Source: Planctomycetia bacterium
GTDB taxonomy: Bacteria > Planctomycetota > Planctomycetia > Pirellulales > Thermoguttaceae
Direction of reading: 5' to 3'
Assembly: GCA_030537455.1 (NCBI GenBank)
Contig: JAUNMR010000010.1
Coordinates: forward strand, 45,572 to 109,378
Length of the DNA stretch: 63,807 nt
Every line of letters starts with the position of its first letter. Positions within the stretch are counted from its first letter, which is position 1. This document shows, in pieces, positions 1 through 9,568 of this stretch. A program made the translations under genes and the position numbers. Under the pieces are notes generated by a model that made no database searches, was not told where the DNA came from, and worked only from the letters and a program-made list of their open reading frames with translations.

Positions 1-2537
1 CTGGTGATAGTACGCAATTTCTCGGTGGGATAAGCGAATTTAGCGCGATAGGACGTCACGAGCTCTTCACGTTCTTGCGGAGTGAGCTTGGAGAGGTCGA
101 GCGCCCCGTTTGCGTCGAGCAGACTCGGATCGGTTTGAGGCGTGCGTGTTGATTTAGCGTCGCTTGTTTCGGTAACGATAGGTCTAGCGTCTGTTTTGCC
201 GGCGGACTTTGTCTTTTTGGCTTTGGCGTTCTTTTCAGGCTTAGCAACCTTAGGGGCGCTGGAGCCGAGGGTCAGACCGAAGAGTAAGTCGGCGACCTCG
301 GACTCGACCGAGGCGTCTTGGTTTGGCGTTTGCTCCTCTGGGGAAGTATTAGGTTCCTCAGCTATGGGGTCGGCGCTGTGCGAGGCGTCGTCGTCCTGCA
401 GGTCGAAGAGGTCAGGACCGCCGAAGAAGTCGAACCCGTCGAGGGGGGAGAGTTCCTCTTGGGCGAGCACGCCTTTGGCAAAGCTCGGTTCTTCCGGGGT
501 TTTGGCGGCGTCGCGTGAGGCGAGGAGAAAGGCGTCTGTGTCGAATTCTTCGTCGTTGGAATCGTCATTGAGGATATCGACGTCGAAGAGACCGGCGGCA
601 AAGGGCTGACTGCGTCGCTTTTCCTCTTTGAGTCGTCGACGATGTTCCAAATAGGCGCGATGCGCGGCGGCGGTCGCGGGCAGACCGTAGGAGACCGGGT
701 TAGGCGCCAAGCGTACAAAACCGCCGCGCCAGAGCGTGAGGAACATCTGGTCAAGCGCTTTTTGCATTGCGTCCAAGCGCTTCGCGCCCATGAGACGCTG
801 TGCAACTAAGCGTCGTATCGGCGTGAGATTAGCGTTGCATTCGATCATATGCGCGAGCAATCTCCATGGGATCGGTCCGCGACTGGTAAGCGCTCCGGCG
901 GCGGTTTTCGCGAGGTCTGTGAATTGCTTGTCAGTCCAGTAGACTACCCCGGGTTTGCGCATGGGGAGATTCTTGAGCTTCTTTTTGCGTAGCTTAATGA
1001 TCTGAGGATCTTTGGAGTTTTCCGGAAGATCGCGTTCAAGATTGCGAAGCGCGCGGTCGTGCTCCACGTCAATACGCGGCGCGAGCGCAAAGACGTAGCC
1101 GACGTCGTCGTACTGTGGTCGTCCGGCGCGTCCGAAGATCTGTTGAGCGGTCGAGGGTTCGACGAGCCTACGATTGGCTTTGGGACCCTTGAGTAGCGTG
1201 GGCAAAACGACGGAGCGCGCGGGCAAGTTAATTCCAGCGGCGAGCGTTTCGGTACACACGCAGAAGGACAGGAGTTTCTTTTGGAAGAGATCTTCGATAA
1301 TGCGTCGATATTTCGGCATAATCCCGGCGTGGTGGATTCCAACGCCGCGTTTGAGGAGTTTTTCGAGTTTCGGACCAGCGCCGGAGCGAAGGTCGTAGTT
1401 CGCGAGTTCCTCAATGACGCGCGTTTTTTGATCTTGATCGACCAACGGTTTGCCACTGACGTTTTCCGCGACGGACCAGCATTCGTCTCGATTAAAGCAG
1501 AAGACCAGCGCGGGCGTTGTTCTGACGTCCTCGTCCCCTTGGCACATGTCGACCAGTTGCTCCTCGAGGAAGCGATCGTCGACCCAGTGGTATTCTAACG
1601 GCGTGCGTCGTTCGGTCGAGGTAATCAATTCTAGCGAGCGATTAGCGGTGGTTTTAAGCCAATTTACGAATTGTGCGGCGTTTCCGACCGTTGCGGAGAT
1701 CAGTAGCGTGCGTATATGATTCGGCAGTAGCGCCAGTGAGAATTCCCAGACGACGCCTCTTTCGGGGTCAGAGAACTGGTGGAATTCGTCCATAACCACG
1801 GCGGAGACGTCTTCAAATGAGAAATGAGCGTTTTCTAGTTCTCTAAATTCCTCATCCTCGTAATCCTCGGGGTTTTCTGGCACGACGATAACGCGTTTGT
1901 TTTGATTCGTCTCTTCGATCGATTCGGTTTGGGGGCGTGAATCGTCCTTTAAAACGAGGGATTGTTTGGCATTGAGTTGCGCGGCGGAGACGGACGTTTT
2001 CTTTTGAGCGTTGACGTCGAACGTCGCGGGAGCAATAGTTGAGTTGGGATCGCGGTCTTTACGAGCAAAGCTCTCGAAGGCGTCAGAGGATATGAGGCGA
2101 TTAAAGAGGATTTCCGCAACGACGACGAGGATCGGCGCGTCGATATTTTCGCGACGATTACCAGTGACCAGACCGACGTCGCTCTTACTGAAGCCCCAGC
2201 GCACGGCCGACTCTTGCAATTCGCGGAATTTCTGTTCCGTTAGCGCGATCAGCGGCGTGGTATAATAGGCGCGTTTGCCGGTTTTGAGCGCTTCAAAGAG
2301 CGCGGCCTCTGCAATGAGAGTCTTGCCCATGCCCGTTGGCGCGCTCACAAGAACGCCGTGGTTCGAACTGAACCACGCTTCAATCGCTTCACGTTGGAAC
2401 TGATAGGGGGCGTACGGTAACGATTGAATATATTCTTCCGCCAGCATTAAGCGCTGTAGCTCCTCCTCAACGCTGGCGTCTTGGGCGGCGTCGAAACTGT
2501 CAGGAGAATTGGGATTGGGGGTCGATGGAGGCGCCAT
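1..2537 (-). CDS. Ski2-like DEAD/DEAH-box RNA helicase (3' end outside window)
   Basis: The reverse strand is open from an ATG at 2537 to the window edge (about 845 residues), so the C-terminus is missing. Visible superfamily 2 motifs are Walker A APTGMGKT (residues 66-73), TTPLIALTEQK (Ia), the motif II variant DEFH (about 250-253), SAT (281-283), and motif VI QIFGRAGRPQYD. The DExH box and the GRAGRPQYD form point to the Ski2/Mtr4-like branch, whose members unwind RNA using ATP. An apparently poorly conserved insert (about 155-235) separates the early motifs from motif II, and the visible C-terminal part is acidic and low complexity, probably disordered. It is transcribed away from the Fe-S carrier gene. 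The family call is firm; the RNA substrate is unknown. Confidence 0.88.
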   Translation of the reverse strand, partial: MAPPSTPNPNSPDSFDAAQDASVEEELQRLMLAEEYIQSLPYAPYQFQREAIEAWFSSNHGVLVSAPTGMGKTLIAEAALFEALKTGKRAYYTTPLIALTEQKFRELQESAVRWGFSKSDVGLVTGNRRENIDAPILVVVAEILFNRLISSDAFESFARKDRDPNSTIAPATFDVNAQKKTSVSAAQLNAKQSLVLKDDSRPQTESIEETNQNKRVIVVPENPEDYEDEEFRELENAHFSFEDVSAVVMDEFHQFSDPERGVVWEFSLALLPNHIRTLLISATVGNAAQFVNWLKTTANRSLELITSTERRTPLEYHWVDDRFLEEQLVDMCQGDEDVRTTPALVFCFNRDECWSVAENVSGKPLVDQDQKTRVIEELANYDLRSGAGPKLEKLLKRGVGIHHAGIMPKYRRIIEDLFQKKLLSFCVCTETLAAGINLPARSVVLPTLLKGPKANRRLVEPSTAQQIFGRAGRPQYDDVGYVFALAPRIDVEHDRALRNLERDLPENSKDPQIIKLRKKKLKNLPMRKPGVVYWTDKQFTDLAKTAAGALTSRGPIPWRLLAHMIECNANLTPIRRLVAQRLMGAKRLDAMQKALDQMFLTLWRGGFVRLAPNPVSYGLPATAAAHRAYLEHRRRLKEEKRRSQPFAAGLFDVDILNDDSNDEEFDTDAFLLASRDAAKTPEEPSFAKGVLAQEELSPLDGFDFFGGPDLFDLQDDDASHSADPIAEEPNTSPEEQTPNQDASVESEVADLLFGLTLGSSAPKVAKPEKNAKAKKTKSAGKTDARPIVTETSDAKSTRTPQTDPSLLDANGALDLSKLTPQEREELVTSYRAKFAYPTEKLRTIT

Positions 2538-2905
2538 TGTGTTATTTCCTAAAAACGCGCGAATCCAGAGGCGCGAGTGTTTCCCCGAGCGTCGCGAGGA
2601 GCGTCAAGACGTCGCGGCGCGCAAACGTATACGCGCCTTATTTTATCATGATAACTACGAAAGCGCAAGAGTCAATAGGCGCGAGCGCCTCCGACCAGAC
2701 GCCGACGCAGGGGTCTATTTAAAAAATGAAGATTAACGTCGCTGTGTGTAAAAAAACAACTGATACGGCGCCATATTTGCATTGCATTTTAAGACGCTGT
2801 GTGCGACTGGGACTTTTCTGTTAGCAAATACGGTTTATAATAACGGAGAGTTTGTTAGGCGCACATGTGCGCGAAAGTCAAAGTATAGACGAGGAGAAGA
2901 ATTAG
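2538..2905. other. divergent intergenic region, no gene seen
   Basis: About 370 bases separate the divergently transcribed helicase and Fe-S carrier genes. A TATAAT-like -10 element lies at 2836-2841 on the plus strand, but I see no convincing -35 partner. A GAGGAG ribosome binding site sits just before the ATG at 2906. The stretch holds no convincing ORF. Confidence 0.5.
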
Positions 2906-3235
2906 ATGGCAATGTCACTCACCTCGCGCGCTAGCGCGGAAGTCAAAAAGATTATGGCTTCGCAGGAATTGTCGAGCGAAACGTTTGTTCGCGCACTTAT
3001 CGTTGGCGGCGGATGTAGCGGTATGCAATATTCTCTTGGCTTTGACACTGAATTTGACCCCGTAAATGACGTCAGATATATGTCCGACGGCGTTGGGGTC
3101 GTTACCGAAAAAAAATTCGCGCTCTTTCTAGACGGTGCGAAAATTGATTTTATTGACTCCGACAGCGCTAAGGGGTTTTCGATTGACAATCCAAAATTCC
3201 CTGCCGGTTCCGGTTGCGCTGGCTGCGGTCACTAA
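2906..3235 (+). CDS. A-type iron-sulfur cluster carrier (IscA/ErpA/HesB family)
   Basis: This 109-residue protein has the family layout: GGGCSGMQYSL with the first ligand Cys37, then a C-terminal cysteine pair. A-type carriers accept or transfer Fe-S clusters during maturation of apoproteins in the cytoplasm. The C-terminal pair reads CAGC (Cys104, Cys107), so the spacing is CxxC rather than the usual CxC (CGCG). The start at 2906 follows an AGGAG about ten bases upstream. The dnaJ-like gene follows 74 bases downstream on the same strand, so co-transcription is possible. Length is typical for the family. Confidence 0.9.
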   Translation: MAMSLTSRASAEVKKIMASQELSSETFVRALIVGGGCSGMQYSLGFDTEFDPVNDVRYMSDGVGVVTEKKFALFLDGAKIDFIDSDSAKGFSIDNPKFPAGSGCAGCGH

Positions 3236-3309
3236 GGTCGATAACGTTGCGTTGCGACGCAACGGCGAAAGAAAGGCGTCGGCTCTTCGGTCGGCGTTGA
3301 TAGAACAAT

Positions 3310-4260
3310 ATGGCGCAAGATTATTACAAGACGTTAAACGTATCGCGCGATGCGAGCGCGGAGGAGATTCAAAAGGCTTACCGACAATTGGCGCGTAAGT
3401 ATCACCCGGATATGAATCCGGACGATCAAGAGAGCGCCAAAAAAAAGTTTCAAGAGGTTCAAACCGCATATGAAACGCTAAAAGACCCCGAGAAGAGAAA
3501 AAAATACGATCAGTTCGGCGAAAACTACGAAAGATTTACCGGCGCAGGCGGTTTTAACGGCGCCGGTTTCGAGTGGTCCAACGTCGGCGGCGGCGCGGGC
3601 GGATTCAATATCAACGATTTGTTCGGCGCATTCATGCAGGGCGGTTCACACGGCGGTAGTCGTGGCGGCGGTTTCGGCAGTTTTGGCGATTTTCGGAGCG
3701 CTCCTCGCGCCAGTCGCGGGGCGGATCTTACCGCCGACGTACAGATCGATTTCAATGTTTCGATCCTAGGCGGGGTCGTTCCTGTGCGGCATACCGACCG
3801 CCAGAGCGGTCAGTCGAAGACGATTGACGTGAAGATCCCCGCGGGCGTTGAAGACGGTCGCAAGATGCGTCTACGCGGTATGGGCGAGCCCGGCGCAGGA
3901 GGCGGTTCCGCGGGCGATCTTATCCTGACGATTCATATTAATCAGCACAAGTATTTTGAGCGTGACGGTCGCAATTTGCGGCTACGTCTGCCGATTAGTC
4001 TGTCCGAGGCGGCCTTTGGTTGTAAAATCGACGTCCCCACGCCCTACGGGTCAGTGAAACTCAAGATTCCCTCTGGAACCAACAGTGGCTCAAAGCTTCG
4101 CGTCAAGGGCTACGGCGTGCGCGACCCTAAGCAAGGCAACGGCGATTTGTATGTCGTTTGTGAATTACACGCGCCGGAAAAATGGCGCAGCGAGGATCTC
4201 GAAGCGCTCAAAAAAATGGAGCTCAAAGACGAAACGCTACGCGCCGACGTGACTTTTTAA
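3310..4260 (+). CDS. cbpA: CbpA-type DnaJ co-chaperone
   Basis: The 316-residue protein begins with a J-domain (residues 4-69) carrying the HPD tripeptide at 32-34, which stimulates DnaK ATPase. A Gly/Phe-rich linker (about 75-135) follows, then the two beta-sandwich C-terminal substrate-binding subdomains (GADLTADVQIDF onward). The cysteine-rich zinc finger of true DnaJ is absent, which places it in the CbpA/DjlA-like class II group. No dnaK or grpE is adjacent. The ribosome binding site before 3310 is weak, so translation may lean on the upstream gene. The C-terminus is intact. Confidence 0.92.
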   Translation: MAQDYYKTLNVSRDASAEEIQKAYRQLARKYHPDMNPDDQESAKKKFQEVQTAYETLKDPEKRKKYDQFGENYERFTGAGGFNGAGFEWSNVGGGAGGFNINDLFGAFMQGGSHGGSRGGGFGSFGDFRSAPRASRGADLTADVQIDFNVSILGGVVPVRHTDRQSGQSKTIDVKIPAGVEDGRKMRLRGMGEPGAGGGSAGDLILTIHINQHKYFERDGRNLRLRLPISLSEAAFGCKIDVPTPYGSVKLKIPSGTNSGSKLRVKGYGVRDPKQGNGDLYVVCELHAPEKWRSEDLEALKKMELKDETLRADVTF

Positions 4261-4365
4261 ACGCCAAACGCACCGCGTCGAATGCGCAATATTCCAAATG
4301 TAGGAATTGGCGCGCGACTTAATGACAAGATATTGGCGTTTTTTTTCAAAAATACCAGATTTTGT

Positions 4366-4394
4366 TTGACGTTTGACCGCGTCTAGCTTACAAT
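4366..4394 (+). promoter_or_regulatory. sigma70-type promoter for the 4527 gene
   Basis: TTGACG (4366-4371) and TACAAT (4389-4394) are separated by exactly 17 bases. The predicted transcript would have a leader of about 125 bases before the ATG at 4527. Confidence 0.7.
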
Positions 4395-4420
4395 GAATGC
4401 AAGCGTGTTTTTAACGCGAA

Positions 4421-4460
4421 ATAGTCGCGCGTAGCGTCTGCAGCCACGCGCGACGACTAT
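4421..4460 (+). promoter_or_regulatory. stable hairpin in the 5' leader of the 4527 gene
   Basis: The segment atagtcgcgcgt (4421-4432) pairs with acgcgcgacgactat (4446-4460), with a three-base bulge. It lies between the promoter and the start codon and is not followed by a T-run, so it is not an ordinary terminator. A role in mRNA stability or translation is inference only. Confidence 0.45.
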
Positions 4461-4526
4461 ATGACTTTCCACCAGTATTCTGCGTAAGCGTCAGTCGCAT
4501 ACGAAGAAGCAGACGGAGACCTAACG

Positions 4527-6191
4527 ATGCATAAGGGCAGTGTAGACGGCTTGCTTGTAACGACCGTCGTGTTTATGGCGCTCTCGACGACGCTTGGCGT
4601 GACCACCTATGTGGGCTACAAGGGTATGTCGGAAAAGAAACAGCTGCTTGCCGCGACTAAGGCTCAAACTCAAGAGCAGACGACTTTGAATTCGTCTGTG
4701 ACGAAGTCTTTTAACGATCTGAAAACGAAATTGGGATACGAAGCGATCACCGATTCCGCTCAGTTGCTCGAGACCATGTCGCAAGCGGTTGACGGCTCCG
4801 TCGGCGCGAATGATCAGTTCAAGAGCTATCGTAGCGCTATTCAAACTCTGGGCGCTAGTTATAGCGCTAAGTGTGAAGAGCTTGAATCTTACAAAGGACA
4901 GCAGCGCGACGCCTCCGCCGAATGGGCTTATCAGCAGAGTATGACCAGCTCGCAGCAGAAGATCTACGCGCGTACCCTTAAAGGGGAAGACCAAGAGTTG
5001 CCCGAGGGCGCTAACGTCGAAGGCGAAAGCGGCGATTGGCAGTCCGAAGGCGTGTTAGCAACTCACGCTGACGTTCTCAAATCCGTCACCGATACACAAA
5101 ACGCGCTGGAAGACGCTAAAAAAGACCAGGAAGATCAGAATAAGTCTTTTATCGCCGCGCTCGAGAACGAAGCGAGAGAAGTCAATACTCAAACCGCGAA
5201 TAACAAAGAGGCGCTCGACGCCTTCCTCAAGACGAACGTGTCCCTTAATACAACGGTCGACACGCTCTTAAATTCCGAGTCGGTTCAGCCCGACGCTTAC
5301 GTCGCTTACGCCGATCAACGCCTCAAGACGGTGCGTCTGAGCGTTGGCGAAAAGGACGGCGTTAAGCCGCTCACGACTTTTAACGTCTATCAAAATTCGG
5401 CGCTCGATATGAACACGGCGCGCTCCAAAGGCAGCGTGCAAGTCGTGCGCACTCTCGGGGAACACTCTTGCGAAGCGAAGATTCTTGAAGACCAAATGTC
5501 TGACCCGATTCGCGTCGGCGACCTTGTTTACACACCGCTGTGGCGTCCGGGCAAGGTTATTCGCTTTGCTCTTGACTATAACCTCGATATCGATGGCGAC
5601 GGCGTCTCTGATCTCGCTACGATTATGGAGATTATCCAGGCCTCCGGCGCGGAAGTTGCCGCTTATATCGACGACAACGGCGAAGTCCAAGGCGCGATCA
5701 CCGAAGACGTCTATCGTTTCGTTCGTTCCGATAAGAATATCGTTGACCTAATCGAACGCGACTCCACTCGCGATCAAAAGGCGCGCGAAGCGTTGCAGGC
5801 GACCGAACAGAGATTTGTTGACGCCGCGGAAAAAATGGGCGTTGAAACGATCTTCCTCTCTGACTTCCTCAAGTCGATCGGTTATGCCGAAACCGCTAAG
5901 ATCACGCGCTACCGCGAAGCCGGTTCTATAGATCTAATAGACGACGGCGTTGCCAGTCAAGTGGTCTCCCCCGGTACTGTCTCTCCTGTCTATACAGAGA
6001 CCCCGCAACCGGCTGACCCGTCCTCCGGTACCGTCGCCCCACGTTATCGTCGCGATCCCGAAAAGGCTCCGTTGTCTCCTGGTATCGTAGCGCCGGTCTA
6101 TAAAAAGGACGCCGACGTTGCGCCGAATGATCTCGGTAGGGTAAGCGATTACTACCAGCGCGATCGTACTAAGAAAACCTCGAAGCAGTAA
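4527..6191 (+). CDS. membrane-anchored coiled-coil protein, paralogue of the next gene
   Basis: This 554-residue protein has one N-terminal membrane segment (about 9-29), then a long charged, probably coiled-coil region (about 35-250). A conserved C-terminal block follows: TTFNVY, a GD-rich beta segment (DPIRVGDLVYTPLW), a DxDxDGxxxD calcium-loop-like motif (DIDGDGVSD), and a segment resembling a BRCT core (SGAEVAAYID, then TEDVYRFVRSD). Three SxGxVxPxY repeats end the chain. The family looks planctomycete-specific, and the function is unknown. The BRCT-like reading is my inference from the helix-plus-GG-plus-strand pattern. The start follows GGAGA at good spacing. The paralogue at 6324 shares the same layout, and the two probably form an operon. 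Confidence 0.85.
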   Translation: MHKGSVDGLLVTTVVFMALSTTLGVTTYVGYKGMSEKKQLLAATKAQTQEQTTLNSSVTKSFNDLKTKLGYEAITDSAQLLETMSQAVDGSVGANDQFKSYRSAIQTLGASYSAKCEELESYKGQQRDASAEWAYQQSMTSSQQKIYARTLKGEDQELPEGANVEGESGDWQSEGVLATHADVLKSVTDTQNALEDAKKDQEDQNKSFIAALENEAREVNTQTANNKEALDAFLKTNVSLNTTVDTLLNSESVQPDAYVAYADQRLKTVRLSVGEKDGVKPLTTFNVYQNSALDMNTARSKGSVQVVRTLGEHSCEAKILEDQMSDPIRVGDLVYTPLWRPGKVIRFALDYNLDIDGDGVSDLATIMEIIQASGAEVAAYIDDNGEVQGAITEDVYRFVRSDKNIVDLIERDSTRDQKAREALQATEQRFVDAAEKMGVETIFLSDFLKSIGYAETAKITRYREAGSIDLIDDGVASQVVSPGTVSPVYTETPQPADPSSGTVAPRYRRDPEKAPLSPGIVAPVYKKDADVAPNDLGRVSDYYQRDRTKKTSKQ

Positions 6192-6323
6192 CGAATGTAG
6201 CGAGTTCTGGGCGTCGCAAGGCGCCTAGGACGCGCCGTTAGCGTTTCGACGATCATGTCAGGACGCAACGGCGCGACAGAACGCGCGCTTACTCACGTAG
6301 GCGCTCAATGGAGAAAGATAGAA

Positions 6324-7832
6324 ATGCGTAATACAGGCGCGACCAATCAAGGCGTTCTCGTCTCGTTGATTATTTTCGTCCTTCTGACGCTTATCTTTGG
6401 CGTGACGACCTACTTTGGCTTTAAAGGCTTGAAAGAAAAAACCGCTGAGTTGACCACCGCTCAGGGCGAGCTGTCTACCGTTGTACAGAATAACGAAAAG
6501 TTGTTGCCGGAATACAACGATTTCCTCAAGCAACTTGGTTTCACCGGTTACACGAACGCGAGCGAAATCGTTGCTTTGATGGACGAAGATATCGCTACTG
6601 CGCTCGCTGGTACCGGTAGTACCGCTACCAGCTATAAACAGGCTTTGGAAACGCTCAATGCTAATATAGCAAGCACAACACAAGAGATCGCCTCCAACGC
6701 GGCGCTACGTGATCAAGCGATTGCCGACGCTAACGGTCAGATTGACGCGGCGAAGCAAAATGATTCGGATTTCCTCGACACGATGAATTCGACTCTGACA
6801 CAGCAAAACGCGGATATGACCAAAGTGCGCGATGGGTTCAATACCCTCACGCAAGACTTCAATGATGAAACGGTTAAGTTTGACACCGATAAAATCGCCG
6901 CGAAAGCCGCTTTTGACGCCGCGCGTCAGGAAGAGCGCGAATCGCGTGAAAAGGCTAATCGTATCGCCGATATTAATATCGATCTTTCGGCGCGTATCGA
7001 TGAACTTTCCGACGCTAAGTTCACTACCCCGGACGGTATGATCGTCTCTTGCGACCAGGCGGCTAAGCTGACACGACTCAATATCGGTTCCGCAGAAGCG
7101 GTTCGTCCCCTCTTGACCTTTAATGTCTACGCGTACAACGTTCTCGAACAACGCGACGCTAAGGTTAAGGGGCAAGTGCAGGTTCTGCGCGATATCTCTG
7201 AACACGCCTGTATCGCTAAGATTATTACTGACAACGATAATGACCCGATTATGCCGGGCGACGTGGTCTATACGTCTCTGTGGAAGCCTTACGACTTTGA
7301 AGAGTTTGCGCTCGATTGCCGACTCGATATCAATGGCGACGGTCTCAGCGACATGGCTGAAGTGATTAATCTCGTTGAATCTCGTGGCGGTAAGGTCGTG
7401 GCGTACCTCGACGACGACGGCGTCTTACATGGCAAGGTCACCCCGAGAGTCACAAGACTCATTATTCCCGATCGTCCCTTGGTCGATATCCTCGCTGAAG
7501 ACGATAAGCTTTCAGAAGAAGACCGTAGTCGCATTGTCAAGGCCGAAGGCGAGCTGAAGGAATTGGCACAGGAAAACGGCGTGCGTCAAATGCGTCTGGA
7601 CGCCTTCCTCGTGCGCTCATTCTACAAGGATACCTATTCCGTCATGGATCATAGCGATAAAACCGGCTCCAACGCCGATGATAGAACCGCTACGATTGTT
7701 GGTAACGAGCCTTCGATTCCGATTGTGCGCGAATCCGACCCCGCATACACTATCGATACCCTTTCTGAGGTTATTGAGAATCCCGAAGAAGAAACGTCCA
7801 ACGGTGGATTCCGCAAACGAGAACCGCGTTAA
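6324..7832 (+). CDS. membrane-anchored coiled-coil protein, second tandem paralogue
   Basis: The protein has 502 residues from the ATG at 6324. I prefer that start to an upstream in-frame one at 6255 because a GGAGAAAG site lies just before it and the N-terminus then matches the paralogue (a short polar stretch, then a membrane segment ending GVTTYFGFKG). It has the same order of parts: membrane anchor, coiled coil, LLTFNVYAYN, DPIMPGDVVYTSLW, the calcium-loop-like DINGDGLSD, and a BRCT-like block (VESRGGKVVAYLD, VTPRVTRLIIPDRP). The C-terminal tail differs from its sister and lacks the PxY repeats. The function is unknown. A hairpin terminator follows at 7900-7938. Confidence 0.85.
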   Translation: MRNTGATNQGVLVSLIIFVLLTLIFGVTTYFGFKGLKEKTAELTTAQGELSTVVQNNEKLLPEYNDFLKQLGFTGYTNASEIVALMDEDIATALAGTGSTATSYKQALETLNANIASTTQEIASNAALRDQAIADANGQIDAAKQNDSDFLDTMNSTLTQQNADMTKVRDGFNTLTQDFNDETVKFDTDKIAAKAAFDAARQEERESREKANRIADINIDLSARIDELSDAKFTTPDGMIVSCDQAAKLTRLNIGSAEAVRPLLTFNVYAYNVLEQRDAKVKGQVQVLRDISEHACIAKIITDNDNDPIMPGDVVYTSLWKPYDFEEFALDCRLDINGDGLSDMAEVINLVESRGGKVVAYLDDDGVLHGKVTPRVTRLIIPDRPLVDILAEDDKLSEEDRSRIVKAEGELKELAQENGVRQMRLDAFLVRSFYKDTYSVMDHSDKTGSNADDRTATIVGNEPSIPIVRESDPAYTIDTLSEVIENPEEETSNGGFRKREPR

Positions 7833-7899
7833 TCCCACTAATTAAATCTTCAACGACTCGCTAGATAAAGCGTCTCACGGAAGAACAACTGTCAATGTG

Positions 7900-7938
7900 A
7901 CGCGCCCCTGACACAGAAGTGACAGGAGCGCGTTTTTT
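7900..7938 (+). terminator. rho-independent terminator after the tandem paralogues
   Basis: Stem arms 7900-7913 and 7920-7933 pair at 12 of 14 positions around a six-base loop, and are followed by TTTTT. Confidence 0.85.
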
Positions 7939-8238
7939 ATGTTATAGCCCCTCTTGGCGCTCTTGCTCGTGGTTCCAGATCATATGGTTAGAATCGCTTT
8001 CCCGAGGAGGTGGAGCGTTTGAAACGTGGATTAATCGGCGGCGCGATATGTACTTGTGTAAGGTCGCGCGCACACAGGCGTCTTTGTGTGGTTTTGTTTG
8101 CGCATTGACGAGTAGATACGGCGTCTAGGTAGTTAGGAGCGTTTGGACGTTATAGTTAATAGCGCTTATTTCTTCGGAATATGCGATCGTTATCGTGTGA
8201 TTGAGCGTTAGAAAGCCAGCGGAGCGAAGGCGACTTAC

Positions 8239-8267
8239 TTGTCGTAACAGTTATTAGGGGGTACAAT
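8239..8267 (+). promoter_or_regulatory. putative sigma70 promoter for uppP
   Basis: TTGTCG (8239-8244) and TACAAT (8262-8267) have a 17-base spacer, about 95 bases before the uppP start. The 7939-8361 stretch contains nothing else I can support. Confidence 0.55.
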
Positions 8268-8361
8268 AGAGCGCGGGAGTTTCGTGGCAAGACGGTCTCC
8301 CTGAATCGTCGTGGCGCGTTTGTGTGGATCGACGAGGATTCGTTAAATAAGCGAGGACAGC

Positions 8362-9315
8362 ATGTCACCAGAAATTACGATGCTCTTTAAAACGCTATTA
8401 CTTGCGGTTGTCCAAGGGATTGCGGAGTTTCTTCCAATCAGTTCCTCTGGTCACTTGCTTGTCTTAGGGCGACTTTTGGAACTTCCGGAAATCTTTACGC
8501 TTTCGATTTTGCTTCACTTGGGCACATTGGCGTCGGTTATCGTCTTCTTCCGACGTGAACTATTGGACGTGCTTTTGCGTCGTCAGCGTGCGATCCTTTT
8601 GGTGATAGTCGGTTCTATCCCCACGGGTATTATCGGCGTGATTATCGTGAAGTATTTTGACTTTCTCGAGGAAAGTCTTTTGGTAACGGGTCTAGGCTTT
8701 TTTGTCACGGGGCTTCTTCTTGTCACTCTTGTTCGTCGCCACTGCTGTACCGAACATCAGCTCTACTTTGACATGGTGGAGCGCAGTATTGAGGAAGAAG
8801 AGATCGGTATGGAGTTGGAAGCTCCTAAGACGATTGAAACGACGAGCTTTTTGGACGCCTTGATCGTCGGTACCGCTCAGGGAATATCTGCACTTCCTGG
8901 TCTTTCGCGTAGCGGTTCGACAATATCCGCCGCGGCCGGATTGAATTTTGATCGCGAATGGGCGGCGGAGTTTTCCTTCTTTCTGTCGATTCCTGTGATC
9001 CTCGGCGGCGCCGCGCTGGAGATTGTGAAGCTCGTTAAGAGTTATCAAGCCTCTGGTGAGGAATCGCTCTTGGCGATGTTACGTAGCGACTCCATGACGA
9101 CGGTCTATCTCATTGGGATGTTAGTGAGTTTCTTCGTCGGTTGGATTTCTCTTTATTACCTTATGCGCCTGTTGAAGTCCGGTCGTCTTCACTACTTTGC
9201 GGTCTGGCTCTTCTTTATGGGCGTAGTGTGTCTGGCGTGGAACTTCTGGCCCGATATTATGACGCAACTCGACGCCGCCGGCTTGGGCGACCTGGTGCGA
9301 CGAATGTTCCAATGA
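8362..9315 (+). CDS. uppP: undecaprenyl-diphosphate phosphatase
   Basis: The 317-residue polytopic membrane protein carries both UppP signatures: VQGIAEFLPISSSGHL (17-32) and LPGLSRSGST (178-187). It dephosphorylates undecaprenyl pyrophosphate to recycle the lipid carrier used for peptidoglycan and surface polysaccharides. It is longer than the roughly 270-residue E. coli protein because of a charged loop between the two halves (about 126-162, Glu-rich). An AGGA precedes the ATG at 8362; a second ATG at 8380 is possible. It appears to be a single-gene unit. Confidence 0.95.
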   Translation: MSPEITMLFKTLLLAVVQGIAEFLPISSSGHLLVLGRLLELPEIFTLSILLHLGTLASVIVFFRRELLDVLLRRQRAILLVIVGSIPTGIIGVIIVKYFDFLEESLLVTGLGFFVTGLLLVTLVRRHCCTEHQLYFDMVERSIEEEEIGMELEAPKTIETTSFLDALIVGTAQGISALPGLSRSGSTISAAAGLNFDREWAAEFSFFLSIPVILGGAALEIVKLVKSYQASGEESLLAMLRSDSMTTVYLIGMLVSFFVGWISLYYLMRLLKSGRLHYFAVWLFFMGVVCLAWNFWPDIMTQLDAAGLGDLVRRMFQ

Positions 9316-9445
9316 TTCGTTGAGAATGTAAAAATACGTCAAAAGGATAATCTTTATCTTTCCAACAAGTCGATAAAGCTTATATTATACTAGTATTGTG
9401 ACTCCTTTAACCGGTTGACGTCGCTCGTTTGTGCGCGCGAAAACC

Positions 9446-9474
9446 TTGCGTTGTGGACGACATGATACTATACT
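9446..9474 (+). promoter_or_regulatory. sigma70-type promoter for purD
   Basis: TTGCGT (9446-9451) and TATACT (9469-9474) have a 17-base spacer, 95 bases before the purD start codon. Confidence 0.6.
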
Positions 9475-9568
9475 TTAAATACAAATGTTACGTTAAAGCG
9501 TTAGGTTTAAGCGCTTGTGTCCCGTGACGACGAGCGCCGACGACGCGATACATTGTAGAGATTCCGAA

